The translations under genes and the position numbers were made by a program. Below, in pieces: positions 46,315-55,171 of a stretch of 64,000 nt of DNA. Under the pieces are notes generated by a model. That model had not been told where the DNA came from and did no database searches. It was given only the letters and a program-made list of their open reading frames with translations. Source of the DNA: Prolixibacter sp. NT017 (GTDB lineage Bacteria > Bacteroidota > Bacteroidia > Bacteroidales > Prolixibacteraceae); the NCBI RefSeq assembly GCF_009617875.1, contig NZ_BLAV01000001.1:2852001-2916000 (forward strand), written 5' to 3'. Numbering within the stretch: the first letter of the stretch is position 1; the number at the start of each line of letters is the position of its first letter.

Positions 46315-46860
46315 TTAGTTCAATTCAGACAACCGTGCTATCAGCCTTTTTGCGTGGTTTTCTGCCTTATTCTTTACGTCATCAGGACTATAACCCGCTG
46401 CTAAAGAAGTCCCGTGAAAATAAATTGGGTCAATGTAATTCATTTGTGCATAGTAAGCTGTTTGCTCCAGATTTTTACAAAACTCATACACACGGAAATG
46501 ATGTTCTGCTAAAGTTTGATAACCTTGTTCGGGAGCTCCAACTGTGAAACTTGGCACAAAATTTTTCCCTTTCAGCTTATCACCTTTAGAGCCGTATGCA
46601 AACTGGTATTCAAACACGATATCAAACCAGTGTTTTAGGATGGCAGGCATGTTGTACCAATAAAAGGGGTATTGGAATACAACTGTCCTATGTTCCAGAA
46701 GCGCTTTTTGTTCTGATTTTGCGTCAATGTTGTAGTCAGGATACAGAGCTGCTATGTTTCTAACTTCAATATCCATGCTGCTTTTCTGCAATTCTTCGAT
46801 AATGGTTTTGTTCGCAAAAGAACTTTTAAAGTTTGGATGTCCTAAAATAATCAATGCCAT
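46315..46860 (-). CDS. NAD(P)H-dependent quinone/flavin oxidoreductase (flavodoxin-like fold)
   Basis: 181-aa member of the flavodoxin_2 family (MdaB/KefF/YwrO-like). ALIILGHPNFKSSFANKTII at the start binds FMN phosphate, and FQYPFYWYNMPAILKHWFD and FEYQFAYGSKGDKLKGKNF are the conserved active-site stretches. Reduces quinones or electrophiles with two electrons. It is divergent from an HxlR regulator gene (94 bp apart), the usual partner type for redox- or aldehyde-responsive control. Confidence 0.93.
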   Translation of the reverse strand: MALIILGHPNFKSSFANKTIIEELQKSSMDIEVRNIAALYPDYNIDAKSEQKALLEHRTVVFQYPFYWYNMPAILKHWFDIVFEYQFAYGSKGDKLKGKNFVPSFTVGAPEQGYQTLAEHHFRVYEFCKNLEQTAYYAQMNYIDPIYFHGTSLAAGYSPDDVKNKAENHAKRLIARLSELN

Positions 46861-46893
46861 AATTCTAATATTTTAATACTATAATTATTTTAG

Positions 46894-46927
46894 TTGCAAA
46901 ACTATTTTTAGTCTTTTAAATTTGCAA
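46894..46927. promoter_or_regulatory. face-to-face overlapping divergent promoters
   Basis: Plus strand: TTG at 46894 (-33) and TAAATTTG at 46917-46924 (-7), reading into the HxlR gene. Minus strand: TTG at 46927-46925 (-33) and TAGTTTTG at 46904-46897 (-7), reading into the oxidoreductase gene. Each -33 box abuts or overlaps the other promoter's -7 box. A TTGCAAxAACTATT-like motif occurs twice, 28 bp apart (46894 and 46922), and may be the HxlR site. Confidence 0.5.
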
Positions 46928-46954
46928 TAACTATTAAAATCGATAGGTTGAAAA

Positions 46955-47332
46955 ATGAAAACAGAATGTATCTCTGATTATGTGAAGTTAAAAGAGAAGG
47001 TTTATCCTTGCACCGTAAGCCTCACCATGGATTTGGTCGGGGGAAAATGGAAGGCAGTCATACTTTACCATTTGAAAGACAGTGCAAAAAGATATAATGA
47101 ACTTCGTAAGGAAATGCCCTCCATTACCGAAATGACTTTGAGTTTACAATTAAAGCAATTAGAAAAAGACGGCTTGGTGTCAAGAAAAGTGTATGGAAAA
47201 AAACCACCGATAAAAGTCGTTTACAGTTTAACCGATTTCGGAAAAAGCTTTGTTCCGGTTTTGGAAGCGATCACAGCATGGGGCAACCAGATAGTGAGCG
47301 AAAAAGGCGAATTTGTATGCGATTCGCCTTAA
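46955..47332 (+). CDS. HxlR-family transcriptional regulator
   Basis: 125-aa winged-helix regulator: YPCTVSLTMDLVGGKWKAVI with the N-terminal Cys typical of redox or electrophile-sensing HxlR proteins, then YNELRKEMPSITEMTLSLQL and a wing (GLVSRKVYGKKPPIKVVYSL). Divergent from the quinone-reductase-like gene, which it most likely controls along with itself. Confidence 0.94.
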   Translation: MKTECISDYVKLKEKVYPCTVSLTMDLVGGKWKAVILYHLKDSAKRYNELRKEMPSITEMTLSLQLKQLEKDGLVSRKVYGKKPPIKVVYSLTDFGKSFVPVLEAITAWGNQIVSEKGEFVCDSP

Positions 47333-47585
47333 ATCGTTCTAGTATTAGAGTATCGGAATCGCAATATACATGGCAACGGACAATTGTCAAGACCCTACGT
47401 AACTCTTTGATATATAATTCCATCAACCCTAAAGACGCCACATCCCACGAGCAGAAGAATACCTATTAAAAAGTACTTCCTTTCATTTTATTGCTTTGGG
47501 GGTGCCAACAAATTGTTGGATGCAAAAGTAGTGCTTCCGGATATCCGGAACATCGCGGTTCCTCTGTTTTTACAGATATTCCCTG

Positions 47586-48626
47586 TTACGATTTTCTTTG
47601 TCTTCTGATAATTTTGACTACGCGGTTGTATATGATTTCCGCCAAATTCCAGTCATATCCATCAAAGTTAGTGGTATTATTGAATTGAATGACCACCGTG
47701 TCGATGTCTTTGAAGTATTTTGCAATCGTTTGATAGCCGGGAACCAGGCCAGTATGGTTGTAACGATAAATGGAGGAATAGATGTCCTGCTCCTTTTTAT
47801 CTTTAAATACAGAGCCATCGTTTAATGCCCGTAAGAATATCCCCACATCCTGTGCAGTAGCTACCATGGAGCCATAATCGGCATCCTTTATATCCTGCTC
47901 GATGCCGACATAATAGCCGCTCATCAAATCGTTCATGTTCACATCGTGAATCGAACCGAAGGTATGTTTTAATCCAAGCGGGTCCAGAATATTCTCCTTG
48001 ATGTACTGAAATTTGCTCTTCCCCGTCACCTTTTGAATGATTTCACCTAGCAACAGATAATTGGTGTTGCAATATTCATAGTCTTTTCCCGGTTTAAAGT
48101 CAGCCGGCAAATCGAGTACCCGTTTCAGCGCTTCTTCACTGGTTTTGGGTGGGTTGGTCCAAAAATTTGGAGTGGCAGTAAAATTGGGAATGCCGCTTCG
48201 GTGCTCCACCATCATTCTCAGGGTAATTTCATTGGCATATTGAATTCGGCCCACCAGTTCGGGCATGTAACAGGCCAGTGTACTATCCAACGACAAACGG
48301 CCGGCATGCACTAATTTGGTGATAGCAACCGCATCATATAACTTCCCCACGCTGGCAATCTTAAACAGGGCATGAGGGTCGGCTGGAATCTTTTTTTCCC
48401 TGTTCTTCCAGCCGGCAGCATAAAATGCCGGTGGTTTGCCTGCCTCGTCCACATACACAATCATGCCGTCAAATCCATATTGAATGCCCTCATTAAGCTG
48501 TTCCTGAATGGTGTCGGGCAGCGGTCTTATCCAGGCTCTGACCAAAATCCAGGGTACAAAAAACATAGAGATTGCGGTTCCGACAAATAATAGGATTCTG
48601 ACTATTCGTTTGGTTTGTTTCTTCAT
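47586..48626 (-). CDS. serine hydrolase, beta-lactamase/DD-peptidase (class C-like) family
   Basis: 346 aa. N-terminal signal anchor (IVRILLFVGTAISMFFVPWI), then a beta-lactamase-fold domain with the SxxK nucleophile motif in LFKIASVGKLYDAVAI, YxN in YEYCNTNYLLLGEI and a late HTGLVPGY segment in place of KTG. Exported, periplasmic side. Such proteins are esterases or peptidases more often than true beta-lactamases; no resistance should be assumed. The 253 bp after the HxlR gene up to its 3' end holds no gene. Confidence 0.92.
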   Translation of the reverse strand: MKKQTKRIVRILLFVGTAISMFFVPWILVRAWIRPLPDTIQEQLNEGIQYGFDGMIVYVDEAGKPPAFYAAGWKNREKKIPADPHALFKIASVGKLYDAVAITKLVHAGRLSLDSTLACYMPELVGRIQYANEITLRMMVEHRSGIPNFTATPNFWTNPPKTSEEALKRVLDLPADFKPGKDYEYCNTNYLLLGEIIQKVTGKSKFQYIKENILDPLGLKHTFGSIHDVNMNDLMSGYYVGIEQDIKDADYGSMVATAQDVGIFLRALNDGSVFKDKKEQDIYSSIYRYNHTGLVPGYQTIAKYFKDIDTVVIQFNNTTNFDGYDWNLAEIIYNRVVKIIRRQRKS

Positions 48627-48728
48627 CGTTTCAACTTTTCAAAACCCGTTATATATGCCAACGGAGTTCTGTTTAAATAACTTTTTTATAATACGCTGTT
48701 TTCTCGAAAAAAATACAAAATAAAAACA

Positions 48729-49310
48729 CTATTGCAGCATCATTGCTATGACAGGACGGGACATTTCTACCTCTTTCAAGTCAAGCTGTAGCCCGAGCGG
48801 CTTCAATTGTTGCCCGATCGTTTCATAGATGGGCTTCATTTGAGCAAAGGGACCAATAACCGATTGCCGGGGAGTTGCTCCATGATTGTTTTGGATGTTT
48901 TTATCAGCACCGGCATCCATAAGCATCTGCACTATTTCAATGCGGCAAAAGAATGCGGCAGCATGCAAGGCGGTCGAACCTTCGTTATTCTGAATGTCGA
49001 GGTTCGCATGTGCATCAATTAACGCTTTGGCAATAGCTGTTTTTCCAAAAGTCGCGGCCATAATTAAAGGCGTTGAACCACTCATGGGATCCTTCATATT
49101 GATATCGGTTCCTGCTTCAATGTGTTGTTTCACCACCTCGAGGTTGCCGGATAAGATGGCGGTTTGAATGTCGGTTTTGGGCTTCTCGGTTATTGACGCC
49201 GCTTTCGTGTTATTGTTTCCACCCGATGATGCACATGCATTTAGTAATAGAAGGAGTACGAGTGAAAAGTTGACCAACATTTTTGAAGAATTCATTTTTA
49301 GTGTGTTCAT
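48729..49310 (-). CDS. ankyrin-repeat lipoprotein
   Basis: 193 aa from the ATG at 49310. The upstream in-frame ATG at 49376 would bury the signal. Lipoprotein signal FSLVLLLLLNACASSGG, then about four ankyrin repeats (TPLIMAATFGKTAIAKALID, STALHAAAFFCRIEIVQMLM, HGATPRQSVIG). Envelope-located protein-binding module of unknown partner. Divergent from the AraC-TPR regulator gene at 49543, so possibly under its control. Confidence 0.9.
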   Translation of the reverse strand: MNTLKMNSSKMLVNFSLVLLLLLNACASSGGNNNTKAASITEKPKTDIQTAILSGNLEVVKQHIEAGTDINMKDPMSGSTPLIMAATFGKTAIAKALIDAHANLDIQNNEGSTALHAAAFFCRIEIVQMLMDAGADKNIQNNHGATPRQSVIGPFAQMKPIYETIGQQLKPLGLQLDLKEVEMSRPVIAMMLQ

Positions 49311-49542
49311 GACGTTAAGTTTTAATATTTTGACTTTGAAAACTGTTTTACAAAGGTGAACCATTCGTTCATGCAAGGCCTAAGAGGTATGCAGCGAAAA
49401 GTGTCAAGTTTGCGTTAGGCATAAAAAATTTGAAGCAGAAATAACAATTTTGAAGCAAGTGGTCCTGTTCATCATTCTGAGAAAGGCCGCATAGTATGCA
49501 TTTGCTTTAATTTTTCTACTTTCGTTTCAATAGGAACCAGTA

Positions 49543-51594
49543 ATGGCAATTTTGGGGTCAGACTTCATTGAAAAAGCAGAAGCGGTTATTCTTGAGAATA
49601 TCTCGAATGAACAGTTCGGAGTTTCCGAACTGGCAGATGCTATGAGTATGAGCCGCTCCAGTTTACTCCGAAAAATCAAAGCGCATACAAAGCTTTCTGC
49701 CAATCAATTTATTCGTCAGGTTCGCCTGACCAAAGGGATGGAGATGCTCCGACAGACTACATCGACGGTCGCTGAGATTTCGTACCAGGTAGGCTTTGGG
49801 AACACTTCCTATTTTATCAAATGCTTTCGGGAACAATACGGGTATTCACCCGGCGAGGTCAGAAAGGGAACTGTGGCTGATGAAAATTTATCTGAGCAGA
49901 CAACCTTTTTGAATCGATACAGATGGCACTTGATTTCAGCGGTGGCTCTAATCGTAATCTTTGGTTCAGTTCTCCTTTTCGGTAAAAAACGTACCGTTTC
50001 GGCTGAAAACAAAATGGATAAATCGATTGCTGTGTTACCGTTCAAAAACGAAAGCAGTGATACGTTGAACCTGTATTTCGTTAACGGGCTCCGGGAATCG
50101 GTGTTGAACAACCTGCAGAAGATTGGAGACCTGCGGGTGATTAGCCGGACTTCGGCAGAGAAGTATAGAGATACCGATAAGGGCATTCCGGAAATCGCCG
50201 ATGAGCTCAATGTGAAATACCTGGTAGAAGGCAGTGGCCAGCGGGTTGGAAATCAGGTTTTGCTCAATGTCCAGTTGATAAAAGCTTCCACCGACCAGCC
50301 CGTGTGGGGGGAACAATATAACCGCGAAGTGAAAGATGTATTTGCACTTCAGAACGAAGTGGCACGAAAAATAGCCGATGCGATTAATGCAAAAATAAGG
50401 CCTTCCGAAATGGACCAGATTGAGAAAAAACCTACCGGGGACTTATTAGCATATGATTATTACCTTAAAGCCCTTATTCCGTATAACACAAGAACAAAGG
50501 AAGGTTTGGCCGAAGCCATTTCGCTATTAAAAAAAGCTATCGGGCAAGATTCACAATTTGCGTTGGCTTATGCCTACATGGCTTTTTCGTACTACTATAC
50601 CGACTTATACCAGAAGCAAAAACAATATACAGAGCAAATTAACAACAATGCTGACAAGGCCCTGCTTTACGATCCCAAATCAGCCGAAAGCCTCATGGCC
50701 AAGGCGCTGTATTACATGCAGGTTAAGGAATACCGATTAGCGGTGCCCTATTTGGAGAAGGCCCTGGAGTACAATCCTAATTCATCACCGGTGGTTCAAA
50801 TGCTTTCTACTTTATATGCCAGCGATATTCCCAATACGACAAAATATCTTACCTACGCATTAAAAGGAATACAACTGGATATTGCTGCTTATGATTCCAT
50901 TACCAAAAGCTATATTTATTTAAACTTAAGCAACGCGCTTATCCAAAACGGTTTTGTGGAAGAAGCGACCACCTATATCAACAAGTCGTTGGATTACAAT
51001 CCCGGGAATTATTATTCGCCCATGTTACAGGCATATATCCAGTACGCCAAAGACGGTAATATAAAGCAAACCCAAAAACGATTAACGAAAGAATGGAACA
51101 AGGATACGACCCGGTTGGATATTTTGCAGGAAGTGGCCAAATTCTATTATTATGGGGAAGAGTATAATCAAGCCTTTCATTATTATCAAAAATTTGTCAA
51201 AGCCAGGGAGAAGTACGGTCTGGATATTTATCCGCAGGAAGATGTAAAGATTGCCCGGGTTTACCAAAAAATGGGGCTGGATGAACAGGCTGCTCAGTTT
51301 TTCAAAGCGTATGCCGGATATTGCGAAAAAGACCAATCCATTTACAAGAGTGCCAGCATGGCGGTGAAGTATGCGTATGAAGGAAAAAACGATAAGGCCA
51401 TTGAGCAACTCAAAGTATTCGCCACACAGGATAATTACCAGTACTGGATTCTGTTGTTCCTGGGAAAGGACCCGCTCCTGAAACCGCTGAAAAACAACGC
51501 GGAGTTTAGGAGGACCATCCAAAAGATCAAAAACCGTTTTTGGAAAAAACACGATCATCTGAAAAAGATACTAGAGAATAAAGGACTGGTATAG
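49543..51594 (+). CDS. membrane-tethered AraC-type regulator with TolB/FlgO-like and TPR domains
   Basis: 683 aa. An AraC helix-turn-helix pair comes first (about 10-108: VSELADAMSMSRSSLLRKIK, STVAEISYQVGFGNTSYFIK), then one transmembrane helix (about 127-146, HLISAVALIVIFGSVLLFG), a TolB/FlgO-like beta domain (IAVLPFKNESSD ... LVEGSGQRVGNQVLLNVQLI, about 156-290), then a string of TPR helices to the end (ALAYAYMAFSYYYTDLYQKQ; EYNPNSSPVVQMLSTLYA). The topology puts the DNA-binding part inside and the TPR part in the periplasm, a one-component transmembrane regulator. Ligand and targets unknown. Confidence 0.88.
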   Translation: MAILGSDFIEKAEAVILENISNEQFGVSELADAMSMSRSSLLRKIKAHTKLSANQFIRQVRLTKGMEMLRQTTSTVAEISYQVGFGNTSYFIKCFREQYGYSPGEVRKGTVADENLSEQTTFLNRYRWHLISAVALIVIFGSVLLFGKKRTVSAENKMDKSIAVLPFKNESSDTLNLYFVNGLRESVLNNLQKIGDLRVISRTSAEKYRDTDKGIPEIADELNVKYLVEGSGQRVGNQVLLNVQLIKASTDQPVWGEQYNREVKDVFALQNEVARKIADAINAKIRPSEMDQIEKKPTGDLLAYDYYLKALIPYNTRTKEGLAEAISLLKKAIGQDSQFALAYAYMAFSYYYTDLYQKQKQYTEQINNNADKALLYDPKSAESLMAKALYYMQVKEYRLAVPYLEKALEYNPNSSPVVQMLSTLYASDIPNTTKYLTYALKGIQLDIAAYDSITKSYIYLNLSNALIQNGFVEEATTYINKSLDYNPGNYYSPMLQAYIQYAKDGNIKQTQKRLTKEWNKDTTRLDILQEVAKFYYYGEEYNQAFHYYQKFVKAREKYGLDIYPQEDVKIARVYQKMGLDEQAAQFFKAYAGYCEKDQSIYKSASMAVKYAYEGKNDKAIEQLKVFATQDNYQYWILLFLGKDPLLKPLKNNAEFRRTIQKIKNRFWKKHDHLKKILENKGLV

Positions 51595-51613
51595 TCTATC
51601 AGATTTCGAAAAG

Positions 51614-52498
51614 TTAAACAGTGACAATCATTCCTTTCGCCTCCAGCAAATCAATCTGATTCTTCGGAACCGGATTTCCAATCAGGTTCACATATTCCAG
51701 ATTTTCCAGTTCCAAAAGCGGCGACACATCATCAATCTGATTTCCTGACAGGTCAACTACTTTCAGATTAACCAGGTTGCTGAGCGTGTCGATATATCCA
51801 ATCTCGTTGTTGGCTAAATACAATTCCTCCAGGCTTTTCAAATTCCAAAGGTTTTCGATGTCGGAAATCGAGTTGTTGGAAACATCGAGTATTTTCGCAT
51901 GAATACAGTACTCCACACCATCCAGCGTCTCCAATCCACTGTAAGCCATTTCAAATTCTTCGAAATCTTCGAGGTAATAAAACGGAAATTCGATGTTTAC
52001 CCTTCCATACTCGCGCATCTTCACCAGGTTGTAAAACGACCTTTCGTAGTCAGCGGTCCCGGCTTCATACGCTTCCCGATTCTCCTCATCAACATCTTCG
52101 AAACCAAATCCCTCGTCTGTATTCACGTCCCAGGCATATTCCGGATGGTAATCAATACCTTCGTCGATTTTTGTAACGACAATTGAATCAATATCGTCCA
52201 TCAACAGGATGTGTGAATGTTTGCGTAGCTTCGCGTAGTCGTTTTGCCCGTACAGGTTTCTAATTTCCCGGCGAAACTGCTCTCCTCTGTCGGGATGGTA
52301 CAACATGACCAGTCTGGAGAAGCACCGGGCATCCTTTTCTTCGTCAATGGAAACATATTCCGATATCCGGTTGGCCATTTCCCGGATCTTACGGTAATTC
52401 CGGTTTTTATAAAGCACAATGAGTTTCCCTGTAATGACGTTCAGGTTTTCGTTGGAATATGCTTCTACCAAATTGTGATAGAGTTCTTTTATGTCCAT
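51614..52498 (-). CDS. leucine-rich-repeat protein
   Basis: 294 aa from the ATG at 52498; the longer frame to 52564 adds a non-conserved stretch. The C-terminal ~100 residues are SDS22-like LRRs (LWNLKSLEELYLANNEIGYI, LSNLVNLKVVDLSGNQIDDV, LLELENLEYVNLIGNPVPKN). The N-terminal two thirds is acidic and of no family known to me (DIKELYHNLVEAYSNENLNV). No signal peptide, so probably a cytoplasmic protein-interaction scaffold. Confidence 0.87.
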   Translation of the reverse strand: MDIKELYHNLVEAYSNENLNVITGKLIVLYKNRNYRKIREMANRISEYVSIDEEKDARCFSRLVMLYHPDRGEQFRREIRNLYGQNDYAKLRKHSHILLMDDIDSIVVTKIDEGIDYHPEYAWDVNTDEGFGFEDVDEENREAYEAGTADYERSFYNLVKMREYGRVNIEFPFYYLEDFEEFEMAYSGLETLDGVEYCIHAKILDVSNNSISDIENLWNLKSLEELYLANNEIGYIDTLSNLVNLKVVDLSGNQIDDVSPLLELENLEYVNLIGNPVPKNQIDLLEAKGMIVTV

Positions 52499-53097
52499 AT
52501 TTGGCTGTAGGTTGCAGGTTGGGTTGGTGGGTAACGATTGAGCCTGTGAAACGCACGAAATCATTAACGATTCCGGTTGCAGTGCTACGGTCAGGGCAAT
52601 AGTTGTCCCAAAATGAGTTGGCGAAAATAATACGAACCTGTCACATTGTGTCTGTTGAAAAGATTTTGGTCAGCCGCAGGCATCTCATGCCGGGTTTCTT
52701 CGCGTAAGCTGGGTAAATCAATCATAACTGTCATAATTAGGTTACCATCATCATCTGTTTTTTGTCTCCTCATATACGCCGGGGAATCTATCTGCCTTTC
52801 GAGTTTCAAATTACTGATTTCTGGTCAAAAGAAGGTATTTTGATATGTTATTAGACAGTTAGGGAGTAATTTGCGATAATTATTTCATAATTTATATCCC
52901 GATTTTAACCAACAGATTATGAACTTTGATTTTCATCCGCCCCCTCTGCTTTCGACTTGCCGGTATTATCTCCTGCCGATACAGGTTTGTCGCGAGTGGA
53001 GTATCCGGCCGCAGTTGCAGGGCCTGAGTAATCTTTGCCAACGGCTCTCTTGATCCTCTTCACTTTTTGTATTCATTAACCTTTAAAAATAATTGTC
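52499..53097. other. 599-bp intergenic region upstream of HU-family gene
   Basis: A 72-codon frame on the minus strand (52591-52809) has some coding flavour (IMTVMIDLPSLREETRHEM) but no recognisable family, so I leave it as doubtful. The part from 52850 to 53097 is AT-rich and presumably carries the promoter of the HU-family gene (GTAATTTGCGATAATT near 52867). Confidence 0.3.
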
Positions 53098-53478
53098 ATG
53101 TCTATCTTATATTCGAAAATACAACGCATCAACCCACAACATCCTGAAGATGAATCCCAATGGTATATTTCCCCGCACCGGGTAGGAAGAAAGAGCGAAA
53201 AAGAGATAGCCGAAGCCCTTACCAAAAACACCACCTTAAGCAAAGGTGAAGCCATGCTGGTTTTGTACGAATTGCAATCGGTTGTTATCGACTCGTTGCT
53301 GGATGGCTATACCGTCCAGATCGGCGACTGGGGGTCGTTCCAGCTAACCGTCAGCTGCAAGGGGTCCCCTAGCAAAACGGAATGTACGACTGATAAAATC
53401 AAATCGGTCAACATCCGGTTTCGTCCCGGAAAGGAAATGAAAGAGGCCTTAACAAAAGCATCTTTCAGATCCTTGTAG
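53098..53478 (+). CDS. HU/IHF-family DNA-binding protein
   Basis: 126-aa nucleoid protein of the Bacteroidota HU-like group with an N-terminal extension (SILYSKIQRINPQHPEDESQ), then EKEIAEALTKNTTLSKGEAM, the dimer core LLDGYTVQIGDWGSFQLTVS and a C-terminal NIRFRPGKEMKEAL that carries the conserved Arg-Pro before the last helix. It bends or bridges DNA in the cytoplasm. A 22-bp-period tandem array begins 93 bp after its stop. Confidence 0.92.
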   Translation: MSILYSKIQRINPQHPEDESQWYISPHRVGRKSEKEIAEALTKNTTLSKGEAMLVLYELQSVVIDSLLDGYTVQIGDWGSFQLTVSCKGSPSKTECTTDKIKSVNIRFRPGKEMKEALTKASFRSL

Positions 53479-53570
53479 TCCGTTCCATACTCCGGTTATT
53501 TCCCGTATGAAGTCTTTTCCCGGCCTGGCTGTTCACTCTGTTTTTTGCTGATAAGGGTTGCTATTCCAAC

Positions 53571-53702
53571 ATATGCGTATTTGTTAGTGAATATATACTG
53601 ACATGTTAGAAAAGAAATGCGTATATGTTTGCAAACAAATACGGAGATATATTCTGATAAATACGTATAAGTTTTCAGAGAAATAAGGAGATATTTACCC
53701 GA
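53571..53702. repeat. tandem array, 6 units of exactly 22 bp
   Basis: Units start at 53571, 53593, 53615, 53637, 53659 and 53681 with (A/T)(A/T)AT, often followed by RCG and ATAT (e.g. AAATGCGTATATG, AAATACGGAGATAT, AAATACGTATAAG). AT-rich, non-coding; short frames across it are artefacts of the repeat. Confidence 0.8.
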
Positions 53703-53807
53703 AGGTATGGGACTCAGGTGAATTGGCATACAATTGAAGGTTTTGCCCCCGGCCGGGAACGACTTCTCCTCTCGTGATAAATGGTCCGACTCTTTCAGGT
53801 ATCTATC

Positions 53808-54054
53808 TTACTTTCTCACAGTGTTAACTGTCTCTTCCATCAAATTACTACATTGATCAGGTAGTTTGCCCCTGTGGTAAAACAAGGCAGTTTTTATACA
53901 TTTTACCAGCTTCCATTCGGGTATTATTTTCTGATTTATCTGAAACACAATAGCTCGATTTCCGTCGTATTCAAATTTATCGCCAAACACCAACCTGAAC
54001 GTTTTGGGGATGGCGGTAGTCTGGGCTAAGCAATGGCGATTTTTTTTTCGACAT
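53808..54054 (-). pseudogene. small protein gene with out-of-frame A9 tract
   Basis: An AGGAGG ribosome site precedes the ATG at 54054. The reading SKKKSPLLSPDY soon ends at a TGA-free TAA. If one A of the A9 tract (codons 3-5) is removed, the frame reads SKKNRHCLAQTTAIPKTFRL and continues to 53808 as an ~81-aa basic protein (FGDKFEYDGNRAIVFQINQK). Either a slippage-prone phase-variable gene, a sequencing error, or a recent pseudogene. No family recognised. Confidence 0.45.
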
Positions 54055-54069
54055 GATTCACTTCCTCCT

Positions 54070-54963
54070 TTATGTTGTTAACAATGTAATACCGCTTACA
54101 TCTGCTTTCCCGTTTTTCAGGAATGCGTAGGTAATCTGGTCGACCTGGCAGTCGACAAACCGGATCCGCTTCAGACTTCTGTTCTTAAAGAACGTGTTGG
54201 TAATGGTTGAATTCTGAAAGGTCACCTTTTTAAACGCACAGTTTTCGAAATAGCAATCCTCTATGGCTCCCTCGAATGTGATATCGGTAAGCTGAGTACC
54301 CATGAAAGAGGTGCGGTTCCACACGGCATCGGTCAATGTATTTTTCGAGAAATCGCAGGATTTCATTTTCACCCCGGTAAAATCGGCACCAGAGAAATCG
54401 CAGCCGTTGACATGGCTTCCTGAAAACTCTGCTTCCTGCAGGGAACAGTCCTTTAATTTATCGTTGTTCAAATAGGAGTTCTTAATGTTGCTGTTGCTAA
54501 AGTCGGAACCGGAGAAATCACAACCAACCACATGATTGCCTTTCAGGAGAAGTCCCGACAAATCGGAACTGATAAACATACAGCGCTGCATGTTGGAGCC
54601 ACTGAATTTCTCGTGCAGATTCTTCAAGCCGGAGAAGTCGGCGTCCACCCAATTCCCTCGTGACATATCCCAGCTAAGCTTTTTCTCCGGCTCATCAGAT
54701 GAGGTTTCGTGCGATGAATCTCCCGTTACGGTTCCCGTTTCTCCCGCATGGAAGCTTTCTGAAAAGTAATTCAGGTCGACACCCAGAATTGCTGCCAGGC
54801 GGTTCAGCGTAACAATGTCGGGCATCGATTCTCCGCGTTCCCATTTCCCAACCGCCTGTGCACTGATAAACAGTTGTTCGGCAAGTTGCGCTTGCGAAAT
54901 GTTTAGTTTCTTTCTTGCTTCGGCAATCTTGTTGCCAATCATCTTTGTTTCCATTTGTGTCAT
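54070..54963 (-). CDS. XRE-type HTH protein fused to pentapeptide repeats
   Basis: 297 aa. A Cro/CI helix-turn-helix (about 8-66: IAEARKKLNISQAQLAEQLF, SAQAVGKWERGESMPDIVTL), a linker, then about 190 residues of pentapeptide repeats (SDLSGLLLKGNHVVGCDFSG, SGADFTGVKMKSCDFSKNTL), ending in a short cap. The repeats form a DNA-sized acidic beta helix in other proteins. Fusion to a sequence-specific HTH suggests a regulator whose repeat part is a dimerisation or interaction domain. It starts with MTQMETK; either Met is possible. 16 bp downstream lies the A9 small gene. Confidence 0.9.
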   Translation of the reverse strand: MTQMETKMIGNKIAEARKKLNISQAQLAEQLFISAQAVGKWERGESMPDIVTLNRLAAILGVDLNYFSESFHAGETGTVTGDSSHETSSDEPEKKLSWDMSRGNWVDADFSGLKNLHEKFSGSNMQRCMFISSDLSGLLLKGNHVVGCDFSGSDFSNSNIKNSYLNNDKLKDCSLQEAEFSGSHVNGCDFSGADFTGVKMKSCDFSKNTLTDAVWNRTSFMGTQLTDITFEGAIEDCYFENCAFKKVTFQNSTITNTFFKNRSLKRIRFVDCQVDQITYAFLKNGKADVSGITLLTT

Positions 54964-55171
54964 TTTTTATTGTTGTTAATCGACACCACAAAGATATTTT
55001 GCGTTATCTCCGGAATCATCCAAAATATAGCTACTATTCGTTGTAATGACACTACTTTTGGTTGTTATTCGGCAACCCGTGGTTGTTTGTGTTGAATTGG
55101 ACGGTGCAAACGGTTATTACCCGATGGTCCGGTATTGGTCGTTCCAGAATTGAACAGGGGCATTTATGTGC

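Noticed and set aside
53496..53729. 77-codon minus-strand frame
   Set aside because: It is the translation of the 22-bp array; no coding evidence.
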